Shown: piece by piece, positions 7,122-12,849 of the stretch
Layout: each line of letters starts with the position of its first letter
Numbering within the stretch: position 1 is the first letter of the stretch
NCBI GenBank assembly: GCA_050742535.1
Contig: JBOGIQ010000158.1
Location: forward strand, 1-12,849
Source: Gp6-AA40 sp050742535
GTDB lineage: Bacteria; Acidobacteriota; Vicinamibacteria; Vicinamibacterales; UBA2999
Direction of reading: 5' to 3'
DNA length: 12,849 nt
Notes under the pieces: model-generated
Databases searched by the model: none
Seen by the model: only the letters and a program-made list of their open reading frames with translations
Told to the model about the DNA's origin: nothing
Position numbers and translations under genes: made by a program

Positions 7122-8103
7122 ACTTTTTAACCATCTTCTGCAGTGCCGGCAGCGACGCTTTCACTTCCGCCGCCTTCGCGCCGTTGGGCTCCAGCTGCAG
7201 GTACGTTTCGAGCGAGCTGACCGCGAGGTTGAAGTCGCCCAGGTTCAGCGCCGTCATGCCGAGCTGATAGTGCGCGAGCGCCAGCTTCGGATCGGCTTTC
7301 ACCGCTCCCTCGAATGCGGCCTTTGCCTCGGTGAACTTGGCGCCGTTGAAGAGCGCGACGCCCTGGTTGTAGAGCGCTTCGGCGTTGCCGCCGCCGCCCG
7401 CCGCACCCGCTGAATACTTCGCCGCGCTGGCGCTGGCTTCCGCCGCGAGATCGAACTTACGCTGCTGGTTGTAAACGCCCGCGAGCTGGGTATACGCCTG
7501 AGCGTTGTCCGGCCTGATCTCGGTCGCCTTTTTCAGCGCCGCTTCGGCCTGCGCCCATTCCTTCTTGTTGGCGTGAGCGACGCCGAGATTCAGGAAGCAG
7601 TCGCTGCAGGTTGGCGCCTTGCTGGTCACCTCTGTGTACGCCGCGATCGCCTCGTCGTAGCGGCCGCCGTTCAGGTGGTCGGAGCCCGCCTTCGCCAGCG
7701 CCTGCAGGGCCGCAGCGGCCTTCGCGTCGGCTCCAGACTCTCCGGCCGGCGCCACTGTTGCGCCAGCCGGCGCGGCCGGACGCAACGTCAGCGACAACGG
7801 CGCGTTCTGACCCTGCGTCACGCCCGCAGTGATCTTGTCAGTGCCGACGCCTTCCTTCGTTGCGGTGATCGCATATTGGCCGGACGGCAGGCCGACCATC
7901 AGGAACTCGCCTTTGGCGTCCGTTTTGGCATTTCGCGACAGCTGCACGAACTGCGCGACGAATGTGACAACAGCGTCGGCGACCGGTTTGCCGGTCCCGT
8001 CGACAACTCTGCCGCGGACGAGCGGCTGCGCGATAGCCGGCGCGGCCGCCAGTGCGGTGAGCACTGCGGCTGCCAGTACGGAGCGGATCAGATGGGCCCG
8101 CAT
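7120..8103 (-). CDS. Secreted TPR protein with N-terminal carboxypeptidase-regulatory-like domain
   Basis: A 327-residue exported protein. Residues 1-26 are a signal peptide ending APAIAQ. Residues about 28-108 form a carboxypeptidase-regulatory-like beta-sandwich (VRGRVVDGTGKPVADAVVTF, then GEFLMVGLPSGQYAITATKEG), a fold common in Bacteroidota and Acidobacteriota surface proteins. An Ala/Pro/Gly linker (about 109-128) leads to four or five TPR units between about 134 and 309 (for example YDEAIAAYTEVTSKAP, WAQAEAALKKATEIRPDN, FTEAKAAFEGAVKADPKLA, FNLAVSSLETYLQLEPNGA). TPRs bind partner proteins, so this is probably a periplasmic scaffold or assembly factor; nothing shows its partner. Cys166 and Cys169 (CSDC) lie between the first two TPRs and could form a disulfide or bind metal. 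The ATG at 8103 is supported by GGGAGG 6 bases upstream. Confidence 0.87.
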   Translation of the reverse strand: MRAHLIRSVLAAAVLTALAAAPAIAQPLVRGRVVDGTGKPVADAVVTFVAQFVQLSRNAKTDAKGEFLMVGLPSGQYAITATKEGVGTDKITAGVTQGQNAPLSLTLRPAAPAGATVAPAGESGADAKAAAALQALAKAGSDHLNGGRYDEAIAAYTEVTSKAPTCSDCFLNLGVAHANKKEWAQAEAALKKATEIRPDNAQAYTQLAGVYNQQRKFDLAAEASASAAKYSAGAAGGGGNAEALYNQGVALFNGAKFTEAKAAFEGAVKADPKLALAHYQLGMTALNLGDFNLAVSSLETYLQLEPNGAKAAEVKASLPALQKMVKK

Positions 8104-8134
8104 GAAAAGCCTCCCGGGTTAAGAAAACGCGTCG

Positions 8135-8148
8135 AACTGCGTGCAGTT
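8135..8148. promoter_or_regulatory. Small inverted repeat in the dinG-TPR gap
   Basis: AACTGC and GCAGTT flank a 2-base centre at the dinG stop codon, about 31 bases upstream of the TPR gene's start. It could be a weak hairpin or an operator half-site pair; it is short enough to arise by chance. Confidence 0.3.
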
Positions 8149-10199
8149 TACATGAAGAAACGAGCGACGGCGTCCAGGTCGTGCGTCACCGGCGCCGGCG
8201 GCAGCGACGCGAGAAAACGCCGTCCGTAACCCATCGTTTTCACGCGTGGATCGAGGATCGCCAGCACGCCGCGATCGGTCCGGTGCCGGATCAGCCGCCC
8301 AAGCCCCTGCTGGAGGCCCAGGATGGCCAGCGGCACCTGATAGTCGGAAAAGGCGTCGCCGCCTTCGGCCGTCATCGCGTCGATCCGGGCGGCGACGACC
8401 GGATCCCCTGGTGACGCAAACGGCAGCTTGTCGATGATGACGCAGCTCAGCGCTTCGCCGACGACGTCCACGCCCTGCCAGAAACTCGACGTGGCAAGCA
8501 GCACGGCGTTCGGCGTCGAGCGGAATTGATCGATGAGCATCGACCGTGGCGCCGAGCCTTGGACGAATATCGGGAAGTCGAGAGCCATCTCGACGAACTG
8601 CTGGACGGTGCGCAGTACGGCGTAACTGGTAAACAGCACGAACGCCCGGCCGCGCGACCGTTTCAGCAGCTCGATCGTCTCGCGCGCTGCCGCCTCGGCG
8701 AAGGTCGGCGACTTCGGTGGTGGCATGCGGCGCGGCAGATACAGCAGCGCCTGCGTCCGGTAGTCGAATTCCGAGGGGACCCGCACTTCTTCGGCGTCGC
8801 GCAGTCCCAATCGGCCTTTGACGTACGAAAACCCCTCGTCCACCGCCAGCGTGGCCGAGGTCAGCACGATCGACCGGAATCGATTGAACAACGCTTCGCG
8901 GACGGTGCGCGAGACGTCGATGGGCGACGCCCGCAGGAACAGCCCGCGGCCGCGCGCTTCCGCGTAGTAGACGAAGTCCGGATCGTCGGCGCGCATCAGA
9001 AACCGCAGGTCGGCGCGCAGTTCGCCGGCACGCCGGCGGACGGAGGCTGCCAATTCGTTCGAGTCGTTCGAGTCGTTCGAATCGTTCGAGCCGTTCGAGC
9101 CGTTCGAATCGTTCGGGCCGTTCGACGTTCGTTTCGTGGCAAGGGCCAGCGTGGCTTCGAGCCCTTCGAGTGCGCCGGCCAGCATCATCCCGTCCTCGAA
9201 GTGCTCCTGCATCGCTTCGGCCGTGTATCGCGCACGCGTCTCGCTGATCTTCAGAGCCCGCTCGGTCGAGAGGGCCGAGAAGAACGCGCGCGAGCGGTCG
9301 GCGACGCGGTGCAGCGCCCGGGCGAGATCCTCAACGTCGCGCGGCGTGCCGCTGAGGAGGCGCTCGCCATCGCGGACGAGGTCGTCCACGCGGTAGTTGC
9401 TGAACGCCACGCCGAAGTACTGGGTGGCGACGTCCTCGAGCTGATGCGCCTCGTCCACGACCAGCGTCGGACAGGAGGGCACGACTTCGCCGAACGTGCT
9501 TTGCCGGATGGCGGCGTCCGCGCAGAGCAGGTGGTGGTTCACGATGACGACGTCGGATTCGAGCGCGCGCTGGCGCATCAGCGTGACGAAGCAGTCGCCG
9601 TAGCGGGGGCAGGTGGCGCCGAGGCACGTCTCGGCTTCGGCCGAGATCCCTTTCCACATCGGCAAATCTTCGGGAAGATCGTTCAGCTCCGCGCGATCTC
9701 CGGTCGTCGTGCCCGCCACCCATTTCTTGAGGATGGGGAGCAGCACTTCGTCGCCCGATTCGATCAAACGGCCGCCCGCCGACGTGTTCCCCTCGACGCC
9801 GTCGCGATACATCTCCCACCTGTGCAGGCACAGGTAGTTCGACCGTCCTTTCATCAAGGTGGCGGTGAAGGGGACTGGCAGCGCGCGGCTGAGCGCCGGG
9901 AGATCCTTGAAGAAGATCTGCTCCTGCAGATTCTTTGTGCCCGTCGAGACGAGGACGCGCTGCCGGCTGAGGATCGCCGGAATCAGATAGGCGAGCGTCT
10001 TGCCGGTGCCGGTGCCCGCCTCGCTGAGGAGCGTGCCGCCGTGCTCAATGACGTCGGCGACGGCGGCCGCCATCCGCCGCTGGCCGTCGCGCGGCTCGTA
10101 GCCCTCGACGACGCGCGCGAGCGCCCCCGATTCGGAAAAGGACTCGGCGACGCGGCCGATCAGGCCTGACGGTCTGGATACAGGGGGAACTTCCGGCAC
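8148..10199 (-). CDS. dinG: DinG/YoaA-type ATP-dependent DNA helicase (XPD-like, iron-sulfur)
   Basis: A 683-residue superfamily 2 helicase. Walker A is EAGTGTGKT at 60-68, with the Q-motif-like YEPRDGQ at 34-40. Four cysteines, C124, C192, C197 and C203, match the 4Fe-4S site of the XPD/DinG group. The DEAH box is at 249-252. Motif III-like LTSATLA is at 446-452, LLATSSFWQGVDVVGE at 567-582, and motif VI QGLGRLIR at 631-638. Family members unwind DNA 5' to 3' and resolve R-loops and G-quadruplexes; here the role is by homology. Residues 358-381 are an odd Asn/Asp/Gly/Ser run made by a 9-base tandem repeat. Nothing marks the start well: the GTG at 10199 gives a sensible N-terminus and overlaps the end of glyA by 40 bases, with only GAGG about 10 bases upstream. 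The frame stays open far into glyA, but that part is antisense-like and not credible. The C-terminus reads F-F-M then TAA. Confidence 0.94.
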   Translation of the reverse strand: MPEVPPVSRPSGLIGRVAESFSESGALARVVEGYEPRDGQRRMAAAVADVIEHGGTLLSEAGTGTGKTLAYLIPAILSRQRVLVSTGTKNLQEQIFFKDLPALSRALPVPFTATLMKGRSNYLCLHRWEMYRDGVEGNTSAGGRLIESGDEVLLPILKKWVAGTTTGDRAELNDLPEDLPMWKGISAEAETCLGATCPRYGDCFVTLMRQRALESDVVIVNHHLLCADAAIRQSTFGEVVPSCPTLVVDEAHQLEDVATQYFGVAFSNYRVDDLVRDGERLLSGTPRDVEDLARALHRVADRSRAFFSALSTERALKISETRARYTAEAMQEHFEDGMMLAGALEGLEATLALATKRTSNGPNDSNGSNGSNDSNDSNDSNELAASVRRRAGELRADLRFLMRADDPDFVYYAEARGRGLFLRASPIDVSRTVREALFNRFRSIVLTSATLAVDEGFSYVKGRLGLRDAEEVRVPSEFDYRTQALLYLPRRMPPPKSPTFAEAAARETIELLKRSRGRAFVLFTSYAVLRTVQQFVEMALDFPIFVQGSAPRSMLIDQFRSTPNAVLLATSSFWQGVDVVGEALSCVIIDKLPFASPGDPVVAARIDAMTAEGGDAFSDYQVPLAILGLQQGLGRLIRHRTDRGVLAILDPRVKTMGYGRRFLASLPPAPVTHDLDAVARFFM
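9054..9125 (-). repeat. Eight copies of a 9-bp tandem repeat inside dinG
   Basis: Units of 9 bases follow one another from 9054 to 9125; on the coding strand most read TCGAACG plus two variable bases. They encode repeated N-(D/G)-S triplets at residues 358-381. Because the unit is three codons, copy-number change keeps the frame. One unit carries a T-to-C change that gives a proline. Confidence 0.92.
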
Positions 10200-11437
10200 A
10201 GCCGCTCGACCTCGGTCCTGATCGTGCCCAGCGCGCGGTCGTCGTCCGGCGCGCCCAGCGCCCGCGCAATCAGATCGCCAATCACATCCATCTCCGGCTC
10301 GCGCATCCCGCGCGTGGTGACCGCCGGCGTGCCGACGCGGATACCGCTTGCCACCATCGGTGGGTTCTGCTCGAAGGGAATGACGTTCTTGTTCACCGTG
10401 ATCCCCGCCTTGCCGAGGGCGGCTTCGGCGTCCCGTCCGGTGATGCCTTTCGAGAAGACGTCGACGAGCATCAGGTGATTGTCGGTGCCGCCGCTGACCA
10501 GCCGGAATCCATGGCTGCTGAGCGAGGCGGCGAGGCGGCTCCCGTTCGCGACGATCTGCCGCTGGTAGCCGGCGAATGCCGGCTCCATCGCCTCCTTGAA
10601 GCACACGGCTTTGGCCGCGATCACGTGCATCAGCGGTCCACCCTGGACTCCCGGAAAGATCGCGCGGTCGAGATCCTTGGCGTACTGGTCGCGGCACAGG
10701 ATCAGGCCGGCACGCGGTCCCCGGAGCGTCTTGTGGGTCGTCGACGTGACGAAATCGGCGTGGGGCACCGGGCTCGGATGCACGCCTCCGGCGACGAGCC
10801 CGGCGATGTGTGCCATATCGACCACCACACGCGCGCCGACGGCGCCGGCGACCCTGGCAATCCGCGGAAAGTCGATCTGCCGTGGGTAGGCGCTCGCGCC
10901 CACCATGATCATGCGCGGTCTGTGCTCGTGCGCGAGCCGTTCCAGCTCCTCGTAATCGATCCGCTCGTCGTCGCGGCGCACGCCGTAGGGGACGATCTTG
11001 TACAGCTTTCCCGAGAAGTTGAGCGGGTGCCCGTGCGTCAGGTGTCCGCCGTGGGCGAGGTTCATGCCGAGGACCGTGTCGCCCGGCTGCACCGCGGCGA
11101 AGTACGCGGACATGTTCGCCTGGGCGCCGGAATGCGGCTGCACGTTGGCGTGGTCGGCTTTGAACAGCGCTTTCGCGCGCTCGATCGCGAGCGACTCGAT
11201 GACGTCCACGACCTCGCACCCGCCGTAATACCGTCGTCCCGGATACCCTTCGGCGTATTTGTTGGTGAGGATCGAGCCGGCAGCCTCGAGGATTGCGCTG
11301 CTGACGAAATTCTCGGACGCGATCAGCTCGAGGCCTTCCGCCTGGCGCATGGTTTCGTCATGGATCGCGCGCGCGATCTCCGGATCTGTTTCGGCAAGCG
11401 TGCGCTGCATCAGGGATTGAGCGACGGCATCTGGCAT
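10160..11437 (-). CDS. glyA: Serine hydroxymethyltransferase
   Basis: A 425-residue cytosolic enzyme, normal in length. It interconverts serine plus tetrahydrofolate with glycine plus 5,10-methylene-tetrahydrofolate, using PLP. Recognisable blocks include GLELIASENFVS at 35-46, KYAEGYPGRRYYGGCE at 60-75, NVQPHSGAQAN at 98-108, VVVDMAHIAGLVA at 204-216, and the PLP-lysine K236 in TSTTHKTLRGPR. IFPGVQGGPLMHVIAAKAV follows, and NKNVIPFEQNPP lies in the C-terminal part. The ATG at 11437 adds about nine residues before the usual N-terminus; ATG 11410 is an in-frame alternative. Neither has a Shine-Dalgarno sequence. A good -10-like TACAAT lies 9 bases before ATG 11437, so the message may be nearly leaderless. 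The stop overlaps the start of dinG, suggesting co-transcription. Confidence 0.98.
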   Translation of the reverse strand: MPDAVAQSLMQRTLAETDPEIARAIHDETMRQAEGLELIASENFVSSAILEAAGSILTNKYAEGYPGRRYYGGCEVVDVIESLAIERAKALFKADHANVQPHSGAQANMSAYFAAVQPGDTVLGMNLAHGGHLTHGHPLNFSGKLYKIVPYGVRRDDERIDYEELERLAHEHRPRMIMVGASAYPRQIDFPRIARVAGAVGARVVVDMAHIAGLVAGGVHPSPVPHADFVTSTTHKTLRGPRAGLILCRDQYAKDLDRAIFPGVQGGPLMHVIAAKAVCFKEAMEPAFAGYQRQIVANGSRLAASLSSHGFRLVSGGTDNHLMLVDVFSKGITGRDAEAALGKAGITVNKNVIPFEQNPPMVASGIRVGTPAVTTRGMREPEMDVIGDLIARALGAPDDDRALGTIRTEVERLCRKFPLYPDRQA

Positions 11438-11446
11438 GAAGCGAAG

Positions 11447-11456
11447 ATTGTACTAT
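11447..11456. promoter_or_regulatory. Possible shared, partly symmetric -10 region for divergent glyA and rlmI
   Basis: The gap between the two ATGs is 25 bases. On the - strand TACAAT (11452-11447) lies 9 bases before the glyA ATG; on the + strand TACTAT (11451-11456) lies 6 bases before the rlmI ATG. The two overlap in a GTAC-centred, partly palindromic 10-mer. Any -35 region would lie inside the opposing gene, and I see no good match there. The call is inferred from position and the -10-like hexamers. Confidence 0.45.
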
Positions 11457-11462
11457 CCCTGA

Positions 11463-12626
11463 ATGGCGCCGAGCGTGACCATTTCCGCACGCGGGGAACA
11501 GCGCGTGCGCCTCGGGCATCCATGGATCTATCGTGCGGATGTTGCTGCCGTGGCGGCGGACGGCGGCGATGTGGTGCAGGTGCTCGGCCCTCGTCAGCGC
11601 GTGCTCGGATATGCGCTCTTCAGCGACCGCTCGCAGATCGCCATACGGATGCTGTCGCGCGGCGAGCAGCCGATCGACGAGTCGCTGGTACGCAGCCGGC
11701 TGGAGGCGTCGATCCGGTTCCGTGAATCGCTGACGCTCGATGCGACGGCGTACCGGCTCGTACACGGCGAAGCCGACCTGCTGCCATCGCTCGTCGTCGA
11801 TCGCTACGACGACTATCTGGTGATCCAGGCACTCTCGCAGGGCGTCGATCGGCTGCTGCCGGCGATCACGGAGCACCTGCGGGAGCTGTTGCAGCCCGCC
11901 GGAATCCTGGCGCGGAACGATCCAAAGGTGCGGGCGCTGGAAGGGCTGCCGCAGTCGGTGGAGGTGCTGCACGGCACGATTCCCGACAGCGTCGTCGTGC
12001 GCGAAGGCCCCATTGAATATGCGGTCGATCTGCGGCGCGGGCAGAAGACAGGCCTGTTTCTCGACCAGCGTGAAAACAGGGAGGCTGCGGCGCAATACGC
12101 GCACGGACGGCTGCTCGACTGCTTCAGCTATAACGGCGGATTCGCCCTGCGGCTGGCGCGCCGGTGTACCGATGCCGAAGCCGTGGACATTTCCGGCGAT
12201 GCCGTCGCCCGCATTCGCGCGAACGCGGAACGCAATGGTCTGCCGCATCTGCAGGCGCGCGAGGCGAACGTCTTCGACGAGCTGCGCCGCCACGAGCGCG
12301 CCGGCGAACGCTACGACACGATCGTGCTCGATCCACCGGCGTTCGCCAAGAACAAGGCGTCGGTGCCGAACGCGCTCGCGGGGTACAAGGAGATCAATCT
12401 GCGGGCGATGCGTCTGCTCTCGCCCGGCGGCTACCTGATCACCTGCAGCTGTTCCTATAACGTGAACGAGGAGATGTTCGAGGCGGTGCTGCACGAAGCG
12501 TCGGCCGACAGCCACACGCAGGTGTCGATGGTCGAGAAGCGCATGCAGGGACGCGACCATCCGGTGCTCGTCGGCGTGCCCGAGACGCATTACCTGAAGT
12601 GCTTCATCCTTCGCCGGCTGGAGTGA
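11463..12626 (+). CDS. rlmI: 23S rRNA m5C1962-type methyltransferase, RlmI family
   Basis: A 387-residue cytosolic SAM-dependent methyltransferase, close to E. coli RlmI (396). The N-terminal PUA domain (about 5-75) begins with the family's ARGEQRVRLGHPWIYRADV. The central domain carries VHGEADLLPSLVVDRYDDYL at 100-119 and DLRRGQKTGLFLDQRENR at 189-206. The Rossmann domain shows the SAM motif RLLDCFSYNGGFAL at 216-229, the acidic loop AVDISGDA at 240-247, catalytic DPPAFAK at 290-296, and LITCSCSYN at 325-333 with the TCS cysteine pair typical of m5C enzymes. The predicted role is methylation of a cytosine in 23S rRNA during ribosome assembly. The ATG at 11463 fits the family N-terminus exactly but has no Shine-Dalgarno sequence; a -10-like hexamer ends 6 bases before it. 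A purine-rich 9-base-period repeat begins at the stop codon. Confidence 0.95.
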   Translation: MAPSVTISARGEQRVRLGHPWIYRADVAAVAADGGDVVQVLGPRQRVLGYALFSDRSQIAIRMLSRGEQPIDESLVRSRLEASIRFRESLTLDATAYRLVHGEADLLPSLVVDRYDDYLVIQALSQGVDRLLPAITEHLRELLQPAGILARNDPKVRALEGLPQSVEVLHGTIPDSVVVREGPIEYAVDLRRGQKTGLFLDQRENREAAAQYAHGRLLDCFSYNGGFALRLARRCTDAEAVDISGDAVARIRANAERNGLPHLQAREANVFDELRRHERAGERYDTIVLDPPAFAKNKASVPNALAGYKEINLRAMRLLSPGGYLITCSCSYNVNEEMFEAVLHEASADSHTQVSMVEKRMQGRDHPVLVGVPETHYLKCFILRRLE

Positions 12627-12651
12627 ACGGAGGGGACGGAGGGAACGGTTT
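12625..12651. repeat. Purine-rich 9-bp-period repeat starting at the rlmI stop
   Basis: Units start at 12625, 12634 and 12643 (GAACGGAGG, GGACGGAGG, then the partial GAACGGTTT). More purine-rich sequence with ACGAAGGAACGG follows to about 12685. The first unit includes two bases of the rlmI stop codon. Confidence 0.6.
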
Positions 12652-12700
12652 CACAGGAGGAACGAAGGAACGGAGACGAGCGAAGTTTTTAGTCTTGAAC

Positions 12701-12727
12701 CACGAAGCACACGAAGCACACGAAGGC
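12701..12727. repeat. Three copies of a 9-bp repeat (CACGAAGCA type)
   Basis: Units at 12701-12709 and 12710-12718 are identical; the third (12719-12727) differs at its last two bases. This is a short direct tandem array in non-coding DNA. Confidence 0.8.
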
Positions 12728-12730
12728 AGT

Positions 12731-12760
12731 GCGGCCCTTCGATAGGCCGCCGAAGGCGGC
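12731..12760. repeat. Two overlapping GC-rich hairpins
   Basis: GCGGCC at 12731-12736 pairs with GGCCGC at 12745-12750. GCCGCC at 12746-12751 pairs with GGCGGC at 12755-12760 around a GAA loop. The two stems share bases and cannot both form. They directly precede the large inverted repeat and may be part of the same element. Confidence 0.55.
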
Positions 12761-12762
12761 AT

Positions 12763-12841
12763 GCAGCGATGTACGCGGGCACAAATACAAGCCGCTGATG
12801 GCGCCTGTGCGGTTTGTATTTGCGCCCGCGTACATTGCTGC
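12763..12841. repeat. 33-bp imperfect inverted repeat with 13-base loop
   Basis: Arms 12763-12795 and 12809-12841 are inverted copies that differ at three positions. If transcribed from the + strand, two of the differences become G-U pairs and one an A-C mismatch, so a long RNA hairpin could form. The 13-base loop contains the palindrome GGCGCC. It may be a dispersed palindromic element, a strong terminator or part of a small non-coding RNA. The window ends 8 bases further on, so its full extent is not seen. Confidence 0.8.
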
Positions 12842-12849
12842 CGTGGGGG

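Larger units (their letters stand above)
12627..12849. other. Non-coding, repeat-rich region after rlmI
   Basis: These 223 bases to the window end hold no credible reading frame. They contain, in order, a purine-rich stretch with a 9-base period, a short T-run near 12686-12690, a second 9-base array (12701-12727), two competing small hairpins (12731-12750 and 12746-12760) and a large imperfect inverted repeat (12763-12841). No hairpin precedes the T-run, so I do not call a terminator there. Confidence 0.7.

Noticed and set aside
6158..7267. 369-codon + strand frame across the barrel gene and yggS
   Set aside because: Spans two genes and an intergenic repeat with Arg/Pro-rich sequence; a GC-skew artefact.
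7086..9125. CRISPR array suspected from the repeated TCGAACG units
   Set aside because: Units are 9 bases and directly adjacent, with no spacers of regular length and no cas genes.
8526..10169. 547-codon open frame antisense to dinG
   Set aside because: Lies opposite a gene with all helicase motifs. Its apparent VRVVRIVRAV repeat is just the 9-base array read on the other strand.
10200..11219. N-terminal extension of the dinG frame across glyA to 1023 codons
   Set aside because: The extra residues are low-complexity Arg/Gly-rich sequence in a shifted frame of glyA, with no homology features. The helicase proper begins near 10199.
11438..11462. Glycine or tetrahydrofolate riboswitch upstream of glyA
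   Set aside because: Only 25 bases separate glyA from the divergent gene, too little for either aptamer.
10475..11725. 416-codon + strand frame across the glyA-rlmI junction, and a 410-codon - strand frame across rlmI
   Set aside because: Both run antisense or out of frame to genes with complete motif sets and carry no recognisable domain.
12763..12841. Insertion-sequence end or integron attachment site suspected from the inverted repeat
   Set aside because: No transposase or integrase, no target-site duplication visible, and no attC core motifs; the simple palindrome description is safer.

Overview
The window is high-GC bacterial DNA carrying ten densely packed genes, with two genes on the + strand on the left, seven on the - strand in the middle and one on the + strand on the right. 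Everything points to a free-living, respiring, Gram-negative (diderm) bacterium: a secreted heme/PQQ dehydrogenase, a predicted outer-membrane barrel, periplasmic thiol-redox proteins, a TPR protein with a carboxypeptidase-regulatory-like domain, and many short dispersed repeats between genes. This mix fits an Acidobacteriota genome, perhaps Vicinamibacteria, but that placement is inference from gene style and repeats; no marker gene is present to prove it.

Left block (1-4096, + strand): a full-length CstA-type pyruvate/peptide transporter, then a 69-bp palindromic repeat that contains the cstA stop codon, then a secreted protein with one CXXCH heme site and a PQQ-type beta-propeller, most like polyvinyl-alcohol-dehydrogenase-type quinohemoproteins. 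A 35-bp hairpin lies between this gene and the next, convergent one.

Middle block (4148-11437, - strand; transcription order right to left): glyA, a dinG-type helicase whose start overlaps glyA, a secreted TPR protein, yggS (PLP homeostasis), then a compact three-gene unit of predicted outer-membrane barrel, TlpA-like thioredoxin and stand-alone DsbD N-terminal domain, with gaps of 4 and 1 bases. The last three may form one envelope redox function; the rest is housekeeping.

Right block (11463-12849): rlmI (23S rRNA m5C methyltransferase) is divergent from glyA across only 25 bases, where a partly symmetric -10-like sequence could drive both genes, possibly as leaderless messages. After rlmI there is 223 bases of non-coding, repeat-rich sequence ending in a 33-bp imperfect inverted repeat.

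The genes are ordinary. The less ordinary part is the repeats: several arrays with a 9-base period (one inside the dinG coding sequence, one filling the TPR-yggS gap, two after rlmI), a 15-base tandem pair, and three families of palindromes, several of them starting at or covering stop codons. I found no CRISPR array, tRNA, rRNA, transposase, phage gene or defence system, and no convincing new multi-gene system.
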